This document shows positions 38,473-53,462 of a stretch of 64,000 nt of DNA, in pieces. Numbering within the stretch: the stretch's first letter is position 1; each line of letters opens with the position of its first letter. A program made the translations under genes and the position numbers. Source of the DNA: Acholoe squamosa (taxonomy: Eukaryota; Annelida; Polychaeta; Phyllodocida; Polynoidae); NCBI GenBank assembly GCA_949317995.1, contig OX439035.1, forward strand, positions 81,531,959 to 81,595,958, read 5' to 3'. The notes below the pieces were generated by a model, which saw only the letters and a program-made list of their open reading frames with translations, was not told the origin of the DNA and did no database searches.

Positions 38473-39674
38473 GTTCCGTCTCCGGGCGGAGAAGACACTT
38501 GCAGCATCGTCCCGTCTTTGCCGGGGGAGAAATATGCTCTCAGTGTTGAGTGAAGTGGTATATTCCGTTTTATGTTGAGCTCTCCTTCCTTCCCCTCTCA
38601 CTGTCTGAATTGTAGTGAGCTGCTACTATAAAAGATGTAGTGTAGATATACGAAGGACCATGTCCTGCCCCCAGGGGGCACACTGAGAGGAAGGGTCAGC
38701 TCATCTGTCTACATTAGCAGACGACAATTTTGTCTGTGAGACCCCCTCTGTGGAAGTAATAGTGCCTGAATCAGTGTGCTCGCTTCTGCCTGTATAGAAT
38801 CCACTCACACATCACAATCGACAGTATATAACCATGTGATGCAATGAACCTTTTCTCATGGTAGTCTTTCCTCTTACCGGCATCCATGTTAGCACAGAAT
38901 GGAAACTTCCATGAAAATCTGATATTGATTCTTCATGTGTAATTGATGGAAATGTAACTTAATCTTTACCAAGGACCCAACAGTTTCACTGCGTAATTAA
39001 ATTACACCCAGGAAGGGGAAATCTACCGCCACTCCAAGGCTTAAGAATATTGAGAGAAAAAAAAAACATCCATTTCGCCAGCCAAACATCGGCAGCTAAT
39101 AACGGGAAATTATGGAACACATTGAACTGACTGCAGGCCTTTCTTATGAATTTCGGTATTCAGGACTGGAGCAGACTCCTTCATCTCCTCAGCAGTTATT
39201 GAAGGCCACAGCAATCAATTATCCATCAATAGATCAATTGAGTCTTTACGAAAGGTTGAGCCAAATCCTGTTTGAACCCACCATCTCTAGATTGGATTGA
39301 CTCGTGAATCTCAGCTGCAGACTCCTCATTTCATAATGACATAAACGGAAATTTAGAAGTGGATATTTAATAATGAATTTTGCAGCACAGTGTCATCATT
39401 TTCCATACATCCCCATACCCCTTATCGATGATATAATATTTGAATGGGTCTAGATTTTTAATGGCTATGTCACTTGAGAGAATTATTGTGCAATAAAGGG
39501 GGTTTTCTCTGATGATTCATCAAAATTGGATTCCAGGGAAAGGCGTGCTTGTTTTATCAACTTTCATTGAGGTGTAAATTTATTGCATACAGATTTCTCA
39601 TATTATCTATCAATATATTATCCGCCATACTTAGCACAGCACTGCAATAGCTTGCCTTTACTACCTACATATGA
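38473..39674. other. intron 2, no gene seen
   Basis: No exon or element was recognised. Confidence 0.45.
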
Positions 39675-39815
39675 CAGGGGCGTAGGAAGAATTTTTTTAT
39701 TGGGGGGCCCAGGGGTCTCGGTTAGGGGGGCCTGCTATATTTTTATATAGGCTTATATAGGGAACCTCCTCATTATTGGGGGGGGGGGCTGGCCCACCCT
39801 TTTCCTACGCCCCTG
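39675..39815. mobile_element. 141-bp transposon-like element, CAGGGGCGTAGGAA ends
   Basis: The inverted ends are CAGGGGCGTAGGAA and TTCCTACGCCCCTG, flanked by an exact 5-bp repeat TATGA. The inside is G-rich and non-coding. A truncated relative starts near 4536. Confidence 0.75.
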
Positions 39816-42800
39816 TATGATTGTCTTGTTGACATTCCCTCTACGTTAATGGCTGGTGAGACTTTGGCGCATGCTCAGTGAGCCTTGTGTGGTAGTGCTG
39901 GACTGTTTTTGGCTGTATGGTGAGCTGCTCCCTAGTAGGGGTTTGTACTTGGGGGTGAGCTACTCACTCTGGGTACATTCAGGGGCCAGGGGCTAGACGT
40001 CTGAGTCAGGGTTAGACAGTGTTTGCTGTAGACGCTTTTACATGCTCTGGCACCTACAGTGCTAAAATGTCTAGTGTATAGCCAGTGTGTACAGAGGGGT
40101 TCAAGAGGTGAAACAATTTTCACTTGCCAAAGGCATCGTGTGCAGCTGTGGTCTACTTTAATAGATACTTTTTATATGAATCGGTTTTGATATCAGGGTA
40201 TCTTCAAATATAAGCCATGGGGATTGGTTTGCTTTTTACGGGACTGTACCCCGATGTCATGACTCGTGATCAATTTATCTACATAAATCAAACTGTTAAA
40301 TGTCGCAGAGTACGTGCTCGTAAGTCAAAGTTGACCATTTTGACTCAACTGTATCTATTCTCCAAATGACATTTAAATACGACAATCCCCACTAACAGGC
40401 GTTCGCCAAATCGGACAGAGGTACTATCTGCTGTAGTTCTCTCTTTAATCAGCAGCAAAGGTTCCACACTCATAACTCACGCAGGCACCCTGGGGCTGCT
40501 GTAGGCCAATAAAAGGCCGTTTGTTGACCTTTCCTGACAGGTGGTGCTACCGAGTGGGGTAGGTATATTGATAGGCTTCCTCCTATTGGCTGACCAGCCT
40601 GAGACCTCACAGCGGATATCAGCACCCATATACCATGGCAGTGGGAGGCTCTGGAAGCGGTTGCTTTGTCCTGTGGATTTCCATCAGCAGTAGCCATACC
40701 ATAGAGGCCATCCACAAATGACGTCATGTAAAATTTGACCATTTTTTACCCCCCGTCATCTTTTTTTTTTGGTGCCAATTTTGCAATGCTGAAGGTATAT
40801 AGAAAATTAATTCTGTCATGCCGGGCCTGTGGATGGCCTCATAGATGCGTCGGGTCGCCATCAACACTGCTGTTTGCCAACTCGTTCAGCAAATGCAATT
40901 AACAAATTCTACTGTATCTCTTAGAATTGTTTCATTGGCGTTGTTTCAACAATGCAACGAAGCTTTCAAATTCATAGATGAGTAACTTGTCAAGTAAATA
41001 ATAAGTCCACATTACTTTGATATCGTTTCATTGCCATAAAGGGGTTTGCTCTCATGTTTTACCATGGTATTAGCCACAATATCTCTCCATTATGTTACGC
41101 CCGTGTCACGGTGATCCATTATCCTAGGGCACTTTACTGCAATAACCATGTCCATATCGGGTGGGGGGGGGGGGAGGGGCATGGGAACCAGCAGTGAGAA
41201 CCCATTTCAGGACGGCACCGTTCACCTAAACCCGAATACCGACTGGCGCCCAGGCGTCATTTGGCACACCAGCTAACACGTCAACCCAAAGGCATTGGCG
41301 CCATTGATCTTAACTCCCGTAGGATGAGGTGCACCCCTACTGAAAACCCCATTACCATACAGACAGTATTCGGGTCTTAGAGTGCTCAGCTCTCCCGCTG
41401 AATGTATTGAGGCTCTATAGGACAGGCTGAGGACCAGCCTCCCGTGACCTCACAACCCCATTTGCCTCTCTTCTCACATGGTTGCTGGTCAGGAAAGAGA
41501 GCATTCCATGTCAGCGCCTCATGACCTCCACTGCTTGGGGACTATATTTTTGGGGTAGAATATCAGATCTTGACGCTCAGCCGTCTTATATTGCCTTGAT
41601 ACATATGAAATACATGGACAGCAGTGGATTACATAAACATTTTCAAAAACAGTAAATATTTGAAATCAAACTGCAGGTAAATTTATCCTAGTCGTACAGC
41701 AATGTCAATTTGAATCAAGGTAGTGTACATGTGTTAATATATCCCATATGGTTGCGGAATCAGGCTTTGTGGAGCCGGAGTTGAGCAGGCACTTCCACCG
41801 TATAGAGCAGCTCCTCATTATGGGCACCCAATCCCCGAGCAGCTCGGTGCAGCCACATGAGCAGCCCATTACTCATCTACCTCTTCACTGAGGGTCTGCC
41901 AATGACCTTTCCCATCCACAAAATGCCTCAGCCTCAGTGAATGCTAGGTTGTCTCGCATATCAAGCCAATAGATTTGGACCAACATCCGTGGCCCATAAA
42001 GTCATATTTCGGGAATGAATCCTCCCACTATACATAATTTTTCTTCTCGGCGAGTGTCCCTGTGAGCTTCTGAATTATGATCGTGTTTATGCATACACTG
42101 CTAGCACAGTATGGTTCTGTATTCATGTGGTTGTCAGTAATCCTACTGAATCGTTCCATGAAAGGAAAGATATACAGCTCAGAATAAAGGAATGTAGTAG
42201 ACCCACCCTGACACTATTTGGATAAGAAGTGAGGATGCTGCAGTTTTTCAGTTGAACGTTGAATTCATTACAAGACAACTATTGCCATGGTGGTATAACA
42301 TGTAATCACGGTAATTACTAATGGTTTAAGATTGCCTTCTCGCTTTGAGCAAGAACAATCGAGGGTAGTCTATCACGGTCACACTAGTATTCTAGATAGA
42401 GGGCAAACGGGTGGTTCAATAGATAAGCATGAAGCCACTTTGTCATGAGTGTAGGCTCGAAAAGACAAGACAGTCGCTCCCTGGAGGGGGCATAGGTTAG
42501 ATCTCTGGGAGAGAGCAGCACTTTTCCTTTGAGTGTGGTTCTGGGGGATTTGTCTCGGCCAATCTGTGTAGTGTGTGCCTGGAGTGTTGATCTGGGAAAC
42601 AAGGCATTGCTAGGTAAGGTGCAGCTGGATACCCACGAATACAGGACTTACTCGTGAGCAGTTCGCGACAGTGAGCAGCTCATCCCACTGGTTCCCAGAC
42701 AGTTAGCGCGGTGTACTGTAGGAGCGGCCAGGAGGAAGTTCTCCATGGAACCACCTCAGGAGACATGTATTATGGATGAGACAGGGCTGCCATAACCTAT

Positions 42801-43006
42801 CCCAATGTCCGCTATGATAATACACCTAACATGGCTCGACTACCAGGGGTGGGATGAACAGTCACCGGCCAATGCTGTATGACTGCTGTAATGGGGGGGG
42901 GGTAGGAGTCAGACATGCGTCTCTGTGTTCAACAGCTGGTGTAATCATAAACGTATAGTGAAAGGTTGTATAACTTAGATCAACTAGTGTACATGTAACA
43001 TTCTTA
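39816..43006. other. intron 2: GAGCWGCTC motif cluster, no gene
   Basis: GAGCTGCTC lies at 39922-39930, and GAGCAGCTC at 41805-41813, 41837-41845 and 42673-42681, with several half copies (GAGCAGGC, GAGCAGCCC, GTGAGCAGTTC). A perfect TGACGTCA lies at 40719-40726. A G13 run lies near 41162. The motif-rich patch 41760-41900 is a candidate enhancer; no exon was seen. Confidence 0.4.
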
Positions 43007-43630
43007 AGGTCGAATCCCACTATGCAATCTAACCCTGGAAAGTTCTTGCAATTTGGGAACTCTTGCAGATAGGGGGACTTGCCTTTACTGTGAATTGCAA
43101 GGCTTCTAACATGCCATTGCATTTTACAAATCCAACTGTTGCAATTAAACTGACCCCTCACCCTTGCAATGTAGATATGTAAGCTGCATTAAATTGTAAT
43201 GCCATTCTCCTTGATATTGAATTTGCAAGCTGTTGTAGGTAAGCACAGTGCAGAATGAGACTGAAATTGAACTCTGTGTGTAATTTATACAGACATTTTG
43301 CATACAAATTACAGGGTATGGGGCAGGTTTAGATTGCATAGTGGGACTTGGGTTGCAAGTTGAAGTGAACACACATTTGTCAATGACTTTATCCACATTC
43401 CTGTAAATTGCAAGCACATTTTTTAAATTGCAGAATTTTTTCACTTAAGCAAGGGAAAATATCTAAATATAAAGATCTTAACTTCAGTGCAAATCTACGA
43501 GGGATTCCATGCCATTAAAGCCCCCCGTAGCTATTATAGGTCTTGCAATATAAGGAGAGAGCCCAAAATTGCAACAGATGACTAAATTGCAGAAACTTTT
43601 CAGCCAATATTGCATCGTGGGATTCGACCT
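43007..43630 (+). mobile_element. family-A MITE, copy A5 (624 bp)
   Basis: Nearly full-length, same orientation as A1, with an exact 3-bp flanking duplication TTA, the classic Harbinger target. Confidence 0.88.
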
Positions 43631-46049
<2,419 letters not shown>

Positions 46050-46661
46050 AGGTCGAATCCCACGATGCAATTTTCACTGGAAAGTTTCTGCAATTTAGAA
46101 CTCTGTTGCAATTAAGTTCCCTGCCTGTATATTGCAAGGGGTATAAAGGTTACAGGCAGGTATAAAGGCAAGGAGTCCCTTGCAGATTGGGCTATAAATT
46201 AACATCTAGATAATTAGATATTTTTCCTTGCTAATGTGGAAAGTTTCTGCAATTTAAAATGTGTTCTATCATACAGAAAAAAGGGGGGTCACGTCCCATT
46301 AACTTTCAGGTTCCAGGTCTATCATTCCATAGACATTAGCCTATAGTATTGGATCTAGATATAAGGGGCAAAAGCACATTAAAATGAAGACAGATATCCA
46401 TATTATTCTTCCTATTTATGTCTAATAAATCACCAACAGAAATATCATGAAGTGCCTCCCCCCTATTAAAAAGTGAGGTCCTCATTAATAACAAGAGTTT
46501 AGTCCAAATTGCAGGGCTGAGGCATCATTCTATTTGGAACTGTGGGATTTGGTAGGATCAAAGCTCCTATGTGTACCCTTGCAATTTACAGAGTACGCAA
46601 GGGTCTAAGGTATCAATTGCAAGGTTTTTGGAGGTTTAGATTGCATCATGGGATTCGACCT
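46050..46661 (-). mobile_element. family-A MITE, copy A6 (612 bp, diverged)
   Basis: Ends match family A and TTA flanks both sides with a one-base shift of the boundary. The inside is much more diverged than A1-A5 and keeps only patches such as AAAGTTTCTGCAATTT, so this is an older copy or a subfamily. Confidence 0.75.
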
Positions 46662-49600
46662 TAAGGAATATGGTGTAGTAACACGCCAAATCGGAGTGTG
46701 CTAAGGCGGCATCTGAATAGCACTACTTGTGTGTTTATAGGTGCGTGAGCTTCCTTCATTGTAAAATCAATAGTGAGAGATCTATGCCTGGTAATGCCTC
46801 ACCGCCCACCAGCACACTGCCTTACATGACCTCTAGCCCACTTATCGTGCTGTCAGGAGACGCCATTGAGAAAGCGATGTAAATATTGCATTGTGGTATG
46901 AGAGGCAGAGGAAGAGACAATTGAGAACGGGTGTAAATATTGCATTGTGATAGAAGAAGCAGCGATTAGATCCAGTGTCCACAGATGGGTTGGACAGGGC
47001 CGACGTCTGCGGTCCTATCGCACCATCGCATCCTAAACCTATTGCATTATTGCCTGCCGACTATCTGAGTTCGAACCCTTTAATTGAATTCCCCTGCGGG
47101 CCGCTATAGTCGGCCGCTATCACGTATATCTGCCTTATCTTGGTTGGTCGCTGATGGGGAGCACCCGTTGCTGTCTAGTGGGAAGCTTGGGAGATTTGCT
47201 AATATGATGTGTAGGGCAAGTAGACGGGTTACCTCTCTATGAAACAGAAGCTGCCAAATTAATGGTAAAGAATTAGAATCTAAAAGCCAGTGATTAGTAT
47301 GATGGTTTCATGCCAAAGTGCTGATGTGTATCAGGAATTAAGTATGCCATCGTTTCTGTATCTATCATTTTTATGAAAAAACAAAACAAAAAAAAAACAA
47401 CTAAAACCATTGATACTATTTTATCCACACTATTCTTTCTGAAAAAAAAAGAACAACATATATTCCTTCCCATTTTCCTTCCCGGACATTGCAGTAGCAG
47501 CCATATTCTGAGCCTGGAACATTCCTCTGGTTTTTGGTGATCCTAGGAAGATCCATTACGTATACACAGAGAGAAGAACACTGATCACTTTGACGCATAC
47601 TGCACAGGTCACAATTTGTCTCCCACATGACATGTATGAAGGCATGTCAAATGAGGTTGACCCTCTCATATTTGGTTCGTCAACTCCATTTGACATGCGT
47701 AATGAAGATACGTCATATATTTCTGATCCATTCACCTGAGTGCTAGGTAATACTGTGAGACAATTATGTAAGGGTCAAGAGCAGTCAATAACTATGTACC
47801 AATGGTTCAATCAAGGGAGGCCTATAATAGAAGGCAGGGGATATCATAGTCCCACAGGCCTGCAACACTAAGGCACTTTTTCCTATCTACAGAACTCCTA
47901 CTTGACTGAGGACCTTTATGCAGTCCATAAGACAAGGGCATGGAGGTGCATAGCAATGCCATATGTCTCCCTGTACTGTAGATACTGAGATTATAGATTG
48001 TGGGTTAGAATACAGTCCTTTGGTATTTTCACTGACCCACACATAAGGTGTCTAACCACTCCAGTTGGAGTATTCAGGATGGTGGGTGTCTATTTTGATA
48101 TTCAATAACAAATGCAGATTTAACAATGAAATAGAATTCACTACCATTCATTGATAGTATTTACAGACCTTAGTGATCTATTCTTCATGAAAACAAAATG
48201 ACACAGATACATCAAATGTCTCAAGTGTTGGTAGTACTTCTTGGTAGTGATTAGTCCTGGTACCAAAATGGTTGTTTGCTCCATCTAGTGGAATATCCTA
48301 GAACAAATATGTATGTCAAACCATCACATGTCAAGTGCCTTCGACATGGCCGTGACCCTAGTCAACTCACAGATGACATGGCATTTTAAGGCATGTCAAA
48401 TCATATGAGGATTACTGTGTGCTACAGTTGTCATGGTGACATATGTGCACATGTCCCAATGACCTGTGCTCTCTGTGTCAAATCAAGTTGACATGGGTAT
48501 ACATGTCATTTTGTCAGGAAGACTTTTTTCAGTGTAGGATGACCAGGGGCGGGGTCCGGGTACATATGGTGTCAAACTATAAAATATACATTCATGTATG
48601 TAGAGTAGACTTCCCTTGTAGTACAAACCTGGATCTGTATTCTGGACATAGCCATATACCGAGGTATATACAGTGAAGGAGAGATAAGAGGGCTCGGGTT
48701 GAGGGTTACTGGCGGTCAGCCAACTTCTATACCGACCCCTAACGTACGTACACCATGTAAAATGGACTGGCGCCATGACGTCCCTACTGAGCTGCTCACT
48801 GCATGTAGAGCTGCTCATCGAGTTGCTCCAAGTATCCCAGCCATAATACACCCGCAGTCATACCAGTTGGCAGCCTTGGTGGACTGGTTTATACTTGCAC
48901 ATTGTGTCGTGACAGGGCGCCATTAACCTAGATCACAAAGCCCCTCAAAGAACGTGCAACCCTCCCCTTCGTTGTATCATTTTGCGGATGGGTTGTACAT
49001 CTTGATGAGGGGAGTTCTGTGGTGGTTTACACGCATAAAGAATCACCCAAGTCATATCCACAACTTGCATACACTTGGCTTGAGGGTGTGTGCTAAGGTC
49101 CTATGTAGACTGGTGAGCAGCTCTATATTGGACTTAGCACTCACTCAATATGAGTAGATCAGCAGCTGTTCCTGGTTGACCGTTGGTCAACTTATCATTG
49201 CACGAGGGTCAACGTATTGATGGACGGCAGGGGGCAGTGGCCACCGCCTGCCGCTATGTACGGAACGGGGATGGAGCTTAGAACTTGGGTTTGGGCTAGG
49301 CTATATACAGAAGATATGAGCTAACGTCCGACAGGCTTGATGCCGATAGCTGCAATAAAATAGCTGTTATTTGAATACAAAATTCCCTGCGGGCTAAGGG
49401 GTGTTTAGGAGTACGTACAAAACGACAGAATATCCTATACTTTTTGTTATTACCCATACCTCTATGTTATAGAGAAGGAAGTGTAGAACATGACACAATT
49501 GCCTTTTCTCATAAACTATTTGAGACATTATTTATATCCTTGTGTATTACAATATCGTCGCCTCAGTGCAACAAAGTCGTATCTATACTTTTCAAGTTTT

Positions 49601-49832
49601 GCAGGAGAGGCAAAAGAAGTGTTACCAAGTGGATATAATCTTATTGTACTAGGACCTGTAGGCACACATATCATAGACAGGGCTTCAATATTTTCATAGC
49701 AGGTGGATAGGGTCAACAGATGTTTTAACAGAAGAAAACTCAATTTTGTCAAAATGTCAGTTACAATCTTGTTGCACTGAGGCAACGATATTATCGGTTG
49801 TATAACATAAAATCGCAAAAGTGTGCGTGTCT
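46662..49832. other. intron 2: CATGTCA-rich patch and three GAGCWGCTC motifs
   Basis: From about 47625 to 48515, roughly twelve ATGTCA/TGACAT motifs occur, several as ACATGTC. GAGCTGCTC lies at 48789-48797 and 48808-48816, and GAGCAGCTC at 49115-49123. No exon was recognised. Confidence 0.4.
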
Positions 49833-50034
49833 TCTATAGGACTCAGTATGGATGCCTAGTGGATCTACCATCTTGAATTTCGCTGGTTGATGTAAACCCC
49901 ACTGGTAAGACATACTATGATGGGTACCTTGTCCCTGGTTAACACCCACTTCCAGGGACATGCTGGTCCCATCTTATCAGTTCTTATCAGTGTGTGCCGC
50001 CGGAACCAGCTCCAGACCAGCTAGTGGCCAATAC
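49833..50034 (-). repeat. 202-bp dispersed repeat, copy 1
   Basis: The reverse complement matches 63157-63362 at roughly 85-90% identity, sharing GGTATTGGCCACTAGCTGG, CATGTCCCTGGAAGTGGG and the CTCCTATAG/TCCATACTGAGT region. It is non-coding and the family is unknown. Confidence 0.8.
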
Positions 50035-50153
50035 CCCTCCTGGTTTATATACGCTGAGAGAATCGGGTGCACATTGCAGGGGTTTGAGTGGACCCAGATA
50101 ATGCTGGTTAATCGCAGCTATACAACCCATGTAGCACATGAGTGCTTACACCC

Positions 50154-50236
50154 ATAGTCCACTAGGCCTCTGTCGCAGAAATTTATGTAAGAAATGTATG
50201 GCCCAATTACGCGACAGAGGCCAAGTGGAATATCGA
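50154..50236. repeat. short inverted-repeat (foldback) element
   Basis: CCACTAGGCCTCTGTCGC and GCGACAGAGGCCAAGTGG are inverted repeats of about 17 bp separated by about 40 bp. It could be a tiny MITE or a hairpin. Confidence 0.55.
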
Positions 50237-51335
50237 CACTAGGCCTCGGGTACGTGCTCAGAATACGTCAGAATGATCAATGAAATGACATTGGGCTTCT
50301 ATTCTTGAAAATTATCAAGAAACGGTCCCAAAACTGAAATGTCATTTCCTGAACGTAGCCAATCCAAAAAAAACAAGAAGTTCATCTTGATTAAACCCAA
50401 ATATACAAGGATAGGATGTCTGCTGCCTTACATTTATTCCCTGTCATTTTATAGGCCAGGAAATCAGCCTTTCTGATTTAACAGGATCAATGAGAGTCTC
50501 TAATGCTTTTCGTCCTGCATGACACATGCCAAATCATACCCTTCTGTTCATGATACATTCCACATTCTGCCAAGTCAGGATATCTGCAGAAACCAGTGTA
50601 TTATCATTTCTGTGGAAGCTTACACATACATATAGCTGAAATCTATGCATGCATTAGACTAGTGCCAGGTAGTGTTTGTCATAGCAGTATGCACTTACAT
50701 GCAAAGCTAATGTATGTTGAGTCAGATATCACACTGTGTCATATCGGGGTTTTCCTCCTGTACCATTTAAAGTAGTGGAGGCCTAGTTGCCGTTCGTTCC
50801 TCATAGGAACGATCGGCTCATTACTTGAATTGAGACTTCTGAAACACATGCCAGTAGATTTGGCACAAGTCCTAGCCCCCTAGCACTATTATTCATAGTT
50901 TAACCTGGGTCTCCTCACCCAGAACCACTGCACCACCCCTATCTTGAAGACCATTGCAGGTCCAAAGCGCTGCTTGCTCACTCTCCCTGTATATCCCAGT
51001 CCTATAGGTACAGTATGGTGTATACCTATACATGGAGTGATTTATGCAAATTAGTGCTCTTGTTTGAGCTATGGTGGTGCTGGTGGTGAATCCTGGTCAC
51101 TGAAGTGGTGGCAGAGGCCACAGGAATAGCCCTGTGTTCTAATACAAAGCACTGCTCCCTCATAATCCTCTGCATTGGCCATTGACCCTCCACCTATGAA
51201 CAAAGCTGGTTCTATAGTGGTGAATGTGGTGGTTATATGAGTCCACCACCTCCATGTTTCTAAAATGTGTAAAACCTATGTCCTCTAGCCTACAGCTAAT
51301 ATCAATTAGCTGTAGGTCAAGGGTATAGGTACAAC
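50237..51335. other. intron 2, no gene seen
   Basis: Unique intronic sequence leading into the satellite array. Confidence 0.45.
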
Positions 51336-53462
51336 AACCCGATTTTGAACTTTAAAAGTTATTTAGATACCTCATTCTATTGTTTCCCATGTGGGTCTGC
51401 CATCTTGATTTTCCAAAACACAGGGATCCAGGCCATATATGGTTAATTTTGACCTTCAAAAGTTATCAGATGGATGTTAGTGACCATTGGGACACCTCAA
51501 CCACCTGATTCTATTGTTGTCCATGTGTGTCAGCCATCTTGGGTTTTCAGAAACACAGGGATCCAGGCCATATATGGTCAATTTTGACCTTCAGAAGTTA
51601 TCAGATGGATGTTAGTGACCATTGGGACACCTCAACTACCCGATTCTATTGTTTTCCATGTGTGTCAGCCATCTTGGTTTTCAGAAACACAGGGATCCAG
51701 GCCATATATGGTCAATTTTGATCTTCAAAAGTTATCAGATGGATGTTAGTGCACATAGGGACACCTGAACTACCTGATTCTATTGTTTTCTGTGTGTGTC
51801 GGCCATCTTGGTTTTCAGAAACACAGGAATCCAGGCCATATATGGTCAATTTTTACCTTCAAAAGTTCTCAGATCAATGTTAATGACCATTGGGACACCT
51901 CAACTACCCAATTCTATTGTTTTCCATGTGTGTCGGCCATCTTGGATTTCAGAAACACAGGGATCTAGGTCATATATGGTCAGTTTTGATCTTTCAAAGT
52001 TATCAGGTTGATGTTAGTAGCCATAGGACACCTCAACTACCAAATTCTATTGTTTTCCATGTGTGTCAGCCATCTTGGTTTTCAGAAACACAGGGATCCA
52101 GGCCATATATGGTCAATTTTGACCTTCAAAAGTTATCAGATGGATGTTAGTGACCATTGGGACACCTCAACTACCCGATTCTATTGTTTTCCATGTGTGT
52201 CTGCCATCTTGGTTTTCATAAACACAGGATCCAGGCCATATATGGTCAATTTTGACCTTCAAAAGTTATCAGATGGATGTTAGTGACCATTGGGACACCT
52301 CAACTACCCAATTCTATTGTTTCCCATGCGGGTCAGCCATCTTGGTTTTTAGAAACACAGGGATCTGGGCCATATATGGTCAATTTTGATCTTTTACAGT
52401 TATCAGGTGGATGTTAGTAGCCATAGGACACCTCAACTACCAAATTCTATTGTTTTCCATGTGTGTCAGCCATCTTGGTTTTCAGAAACACAGGGATCCA
52501 GGCCATATATGGTCAATTTTGACCTTCAAAAGTTATCAGATGGATGTTAGTGACCATTGGGACACCTCAACTACCCGATTCTATTGTTTTCCATGTGTGT
52601 CTGCCATCTTGGTTTTCATAAACACAGGATCCAGGCCATATATGGTCAATTTTGACCTTCAAAAGTTATCAGATGGATGTTAGTGACCATTGGGACACCT
52701 CAACTACCCAATTCTATTGTTTCCCATGCGGGTCAGCCATCTTGGTTTTTAGAAACACAGGGATCTGGGCCATATATGGTCAATTTTGATCTTTTACAGT
52801 TATCAGGTGGATGTTAGTAGCCAAAGGTATACCTCAACTACCAGATTCTATTGTTTTCCATGTGTGTCAGCCATCCTGGTTTTCAGAAACACAGGGATCC
52901 AGGCCATATATGGTCAATTTTTGACCTTCAAATGTTATCAGATGGATGTTAGTGACCATTGGGACACCTCAACTACCCGATTCTATCTTGGTTTTTGGAA
53001 ACACAGGGATCCAGGCCATACATGGTGAAATTTGATCTTTTACAGTTATCAGGTGGATGTTAGTAGCCATATGGACACCTCAACTACCAAATTCTATTGT
53101 TTTCCATGTGTGTCGGCCATCTTGGTTTTCTAAAACACAGGGATCCAGGCCATATGTGGTGAATTTTGATCTTCAAATGTTATCAGATGGATGTTAGTGA
53201 CCATTGGGACACCTCAACTACCCAGTTCTATTGTTTTCTATGTGTGTCGGCTATCTTGGATTTCGAAAACACAGGGATCCAGGCCATACATGGTCAATAT
53301 CGATCTTTCAAAGTTATCAGGTGGATGTTAGTAGCCATAGGAACACCTCAACTATCAAATTCTATTGTTTTCCATGTGTGTCGGTCATCTTGTAGTTCGG
53401 AAACACAGGGATCCAGGCCATACATGGTGAATTTTGATCTCCAAAAGTTATCAGATGTTAGC
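51336..53462 (+). repeat. 133-bp satellite array, about 16 monomers
   Basis: Each monomer carries ATTCTATTGTTTTCCATGTG, GCCATCTTGG, AACACAGGGATCCAGG, CCATATATGG and a GTTATCAGRTGGATGTTAGT segment. Two monomer types alternate (GTGACCATTGGGAC versus GTAGCCATAGG). The block 52021-52420 is repeated without any difference at 52421-52820, a 400-bp three-monomer higher-order unit. Because 133 is not a multiple of three, open frames here are shadows. First and last monomers are degraded. Confidence 0.97.
52021..52820 (+). repeat. perfect tandem duplication of a 400-bp higher-order unit
   Basis: Bases 52021-52420 and 52421-52820 are identical by direct reading, while neighbouring monomers differ by several percent. 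This points to a very recent unequal exchange, or an assembly duplication. Confidence 0.93.
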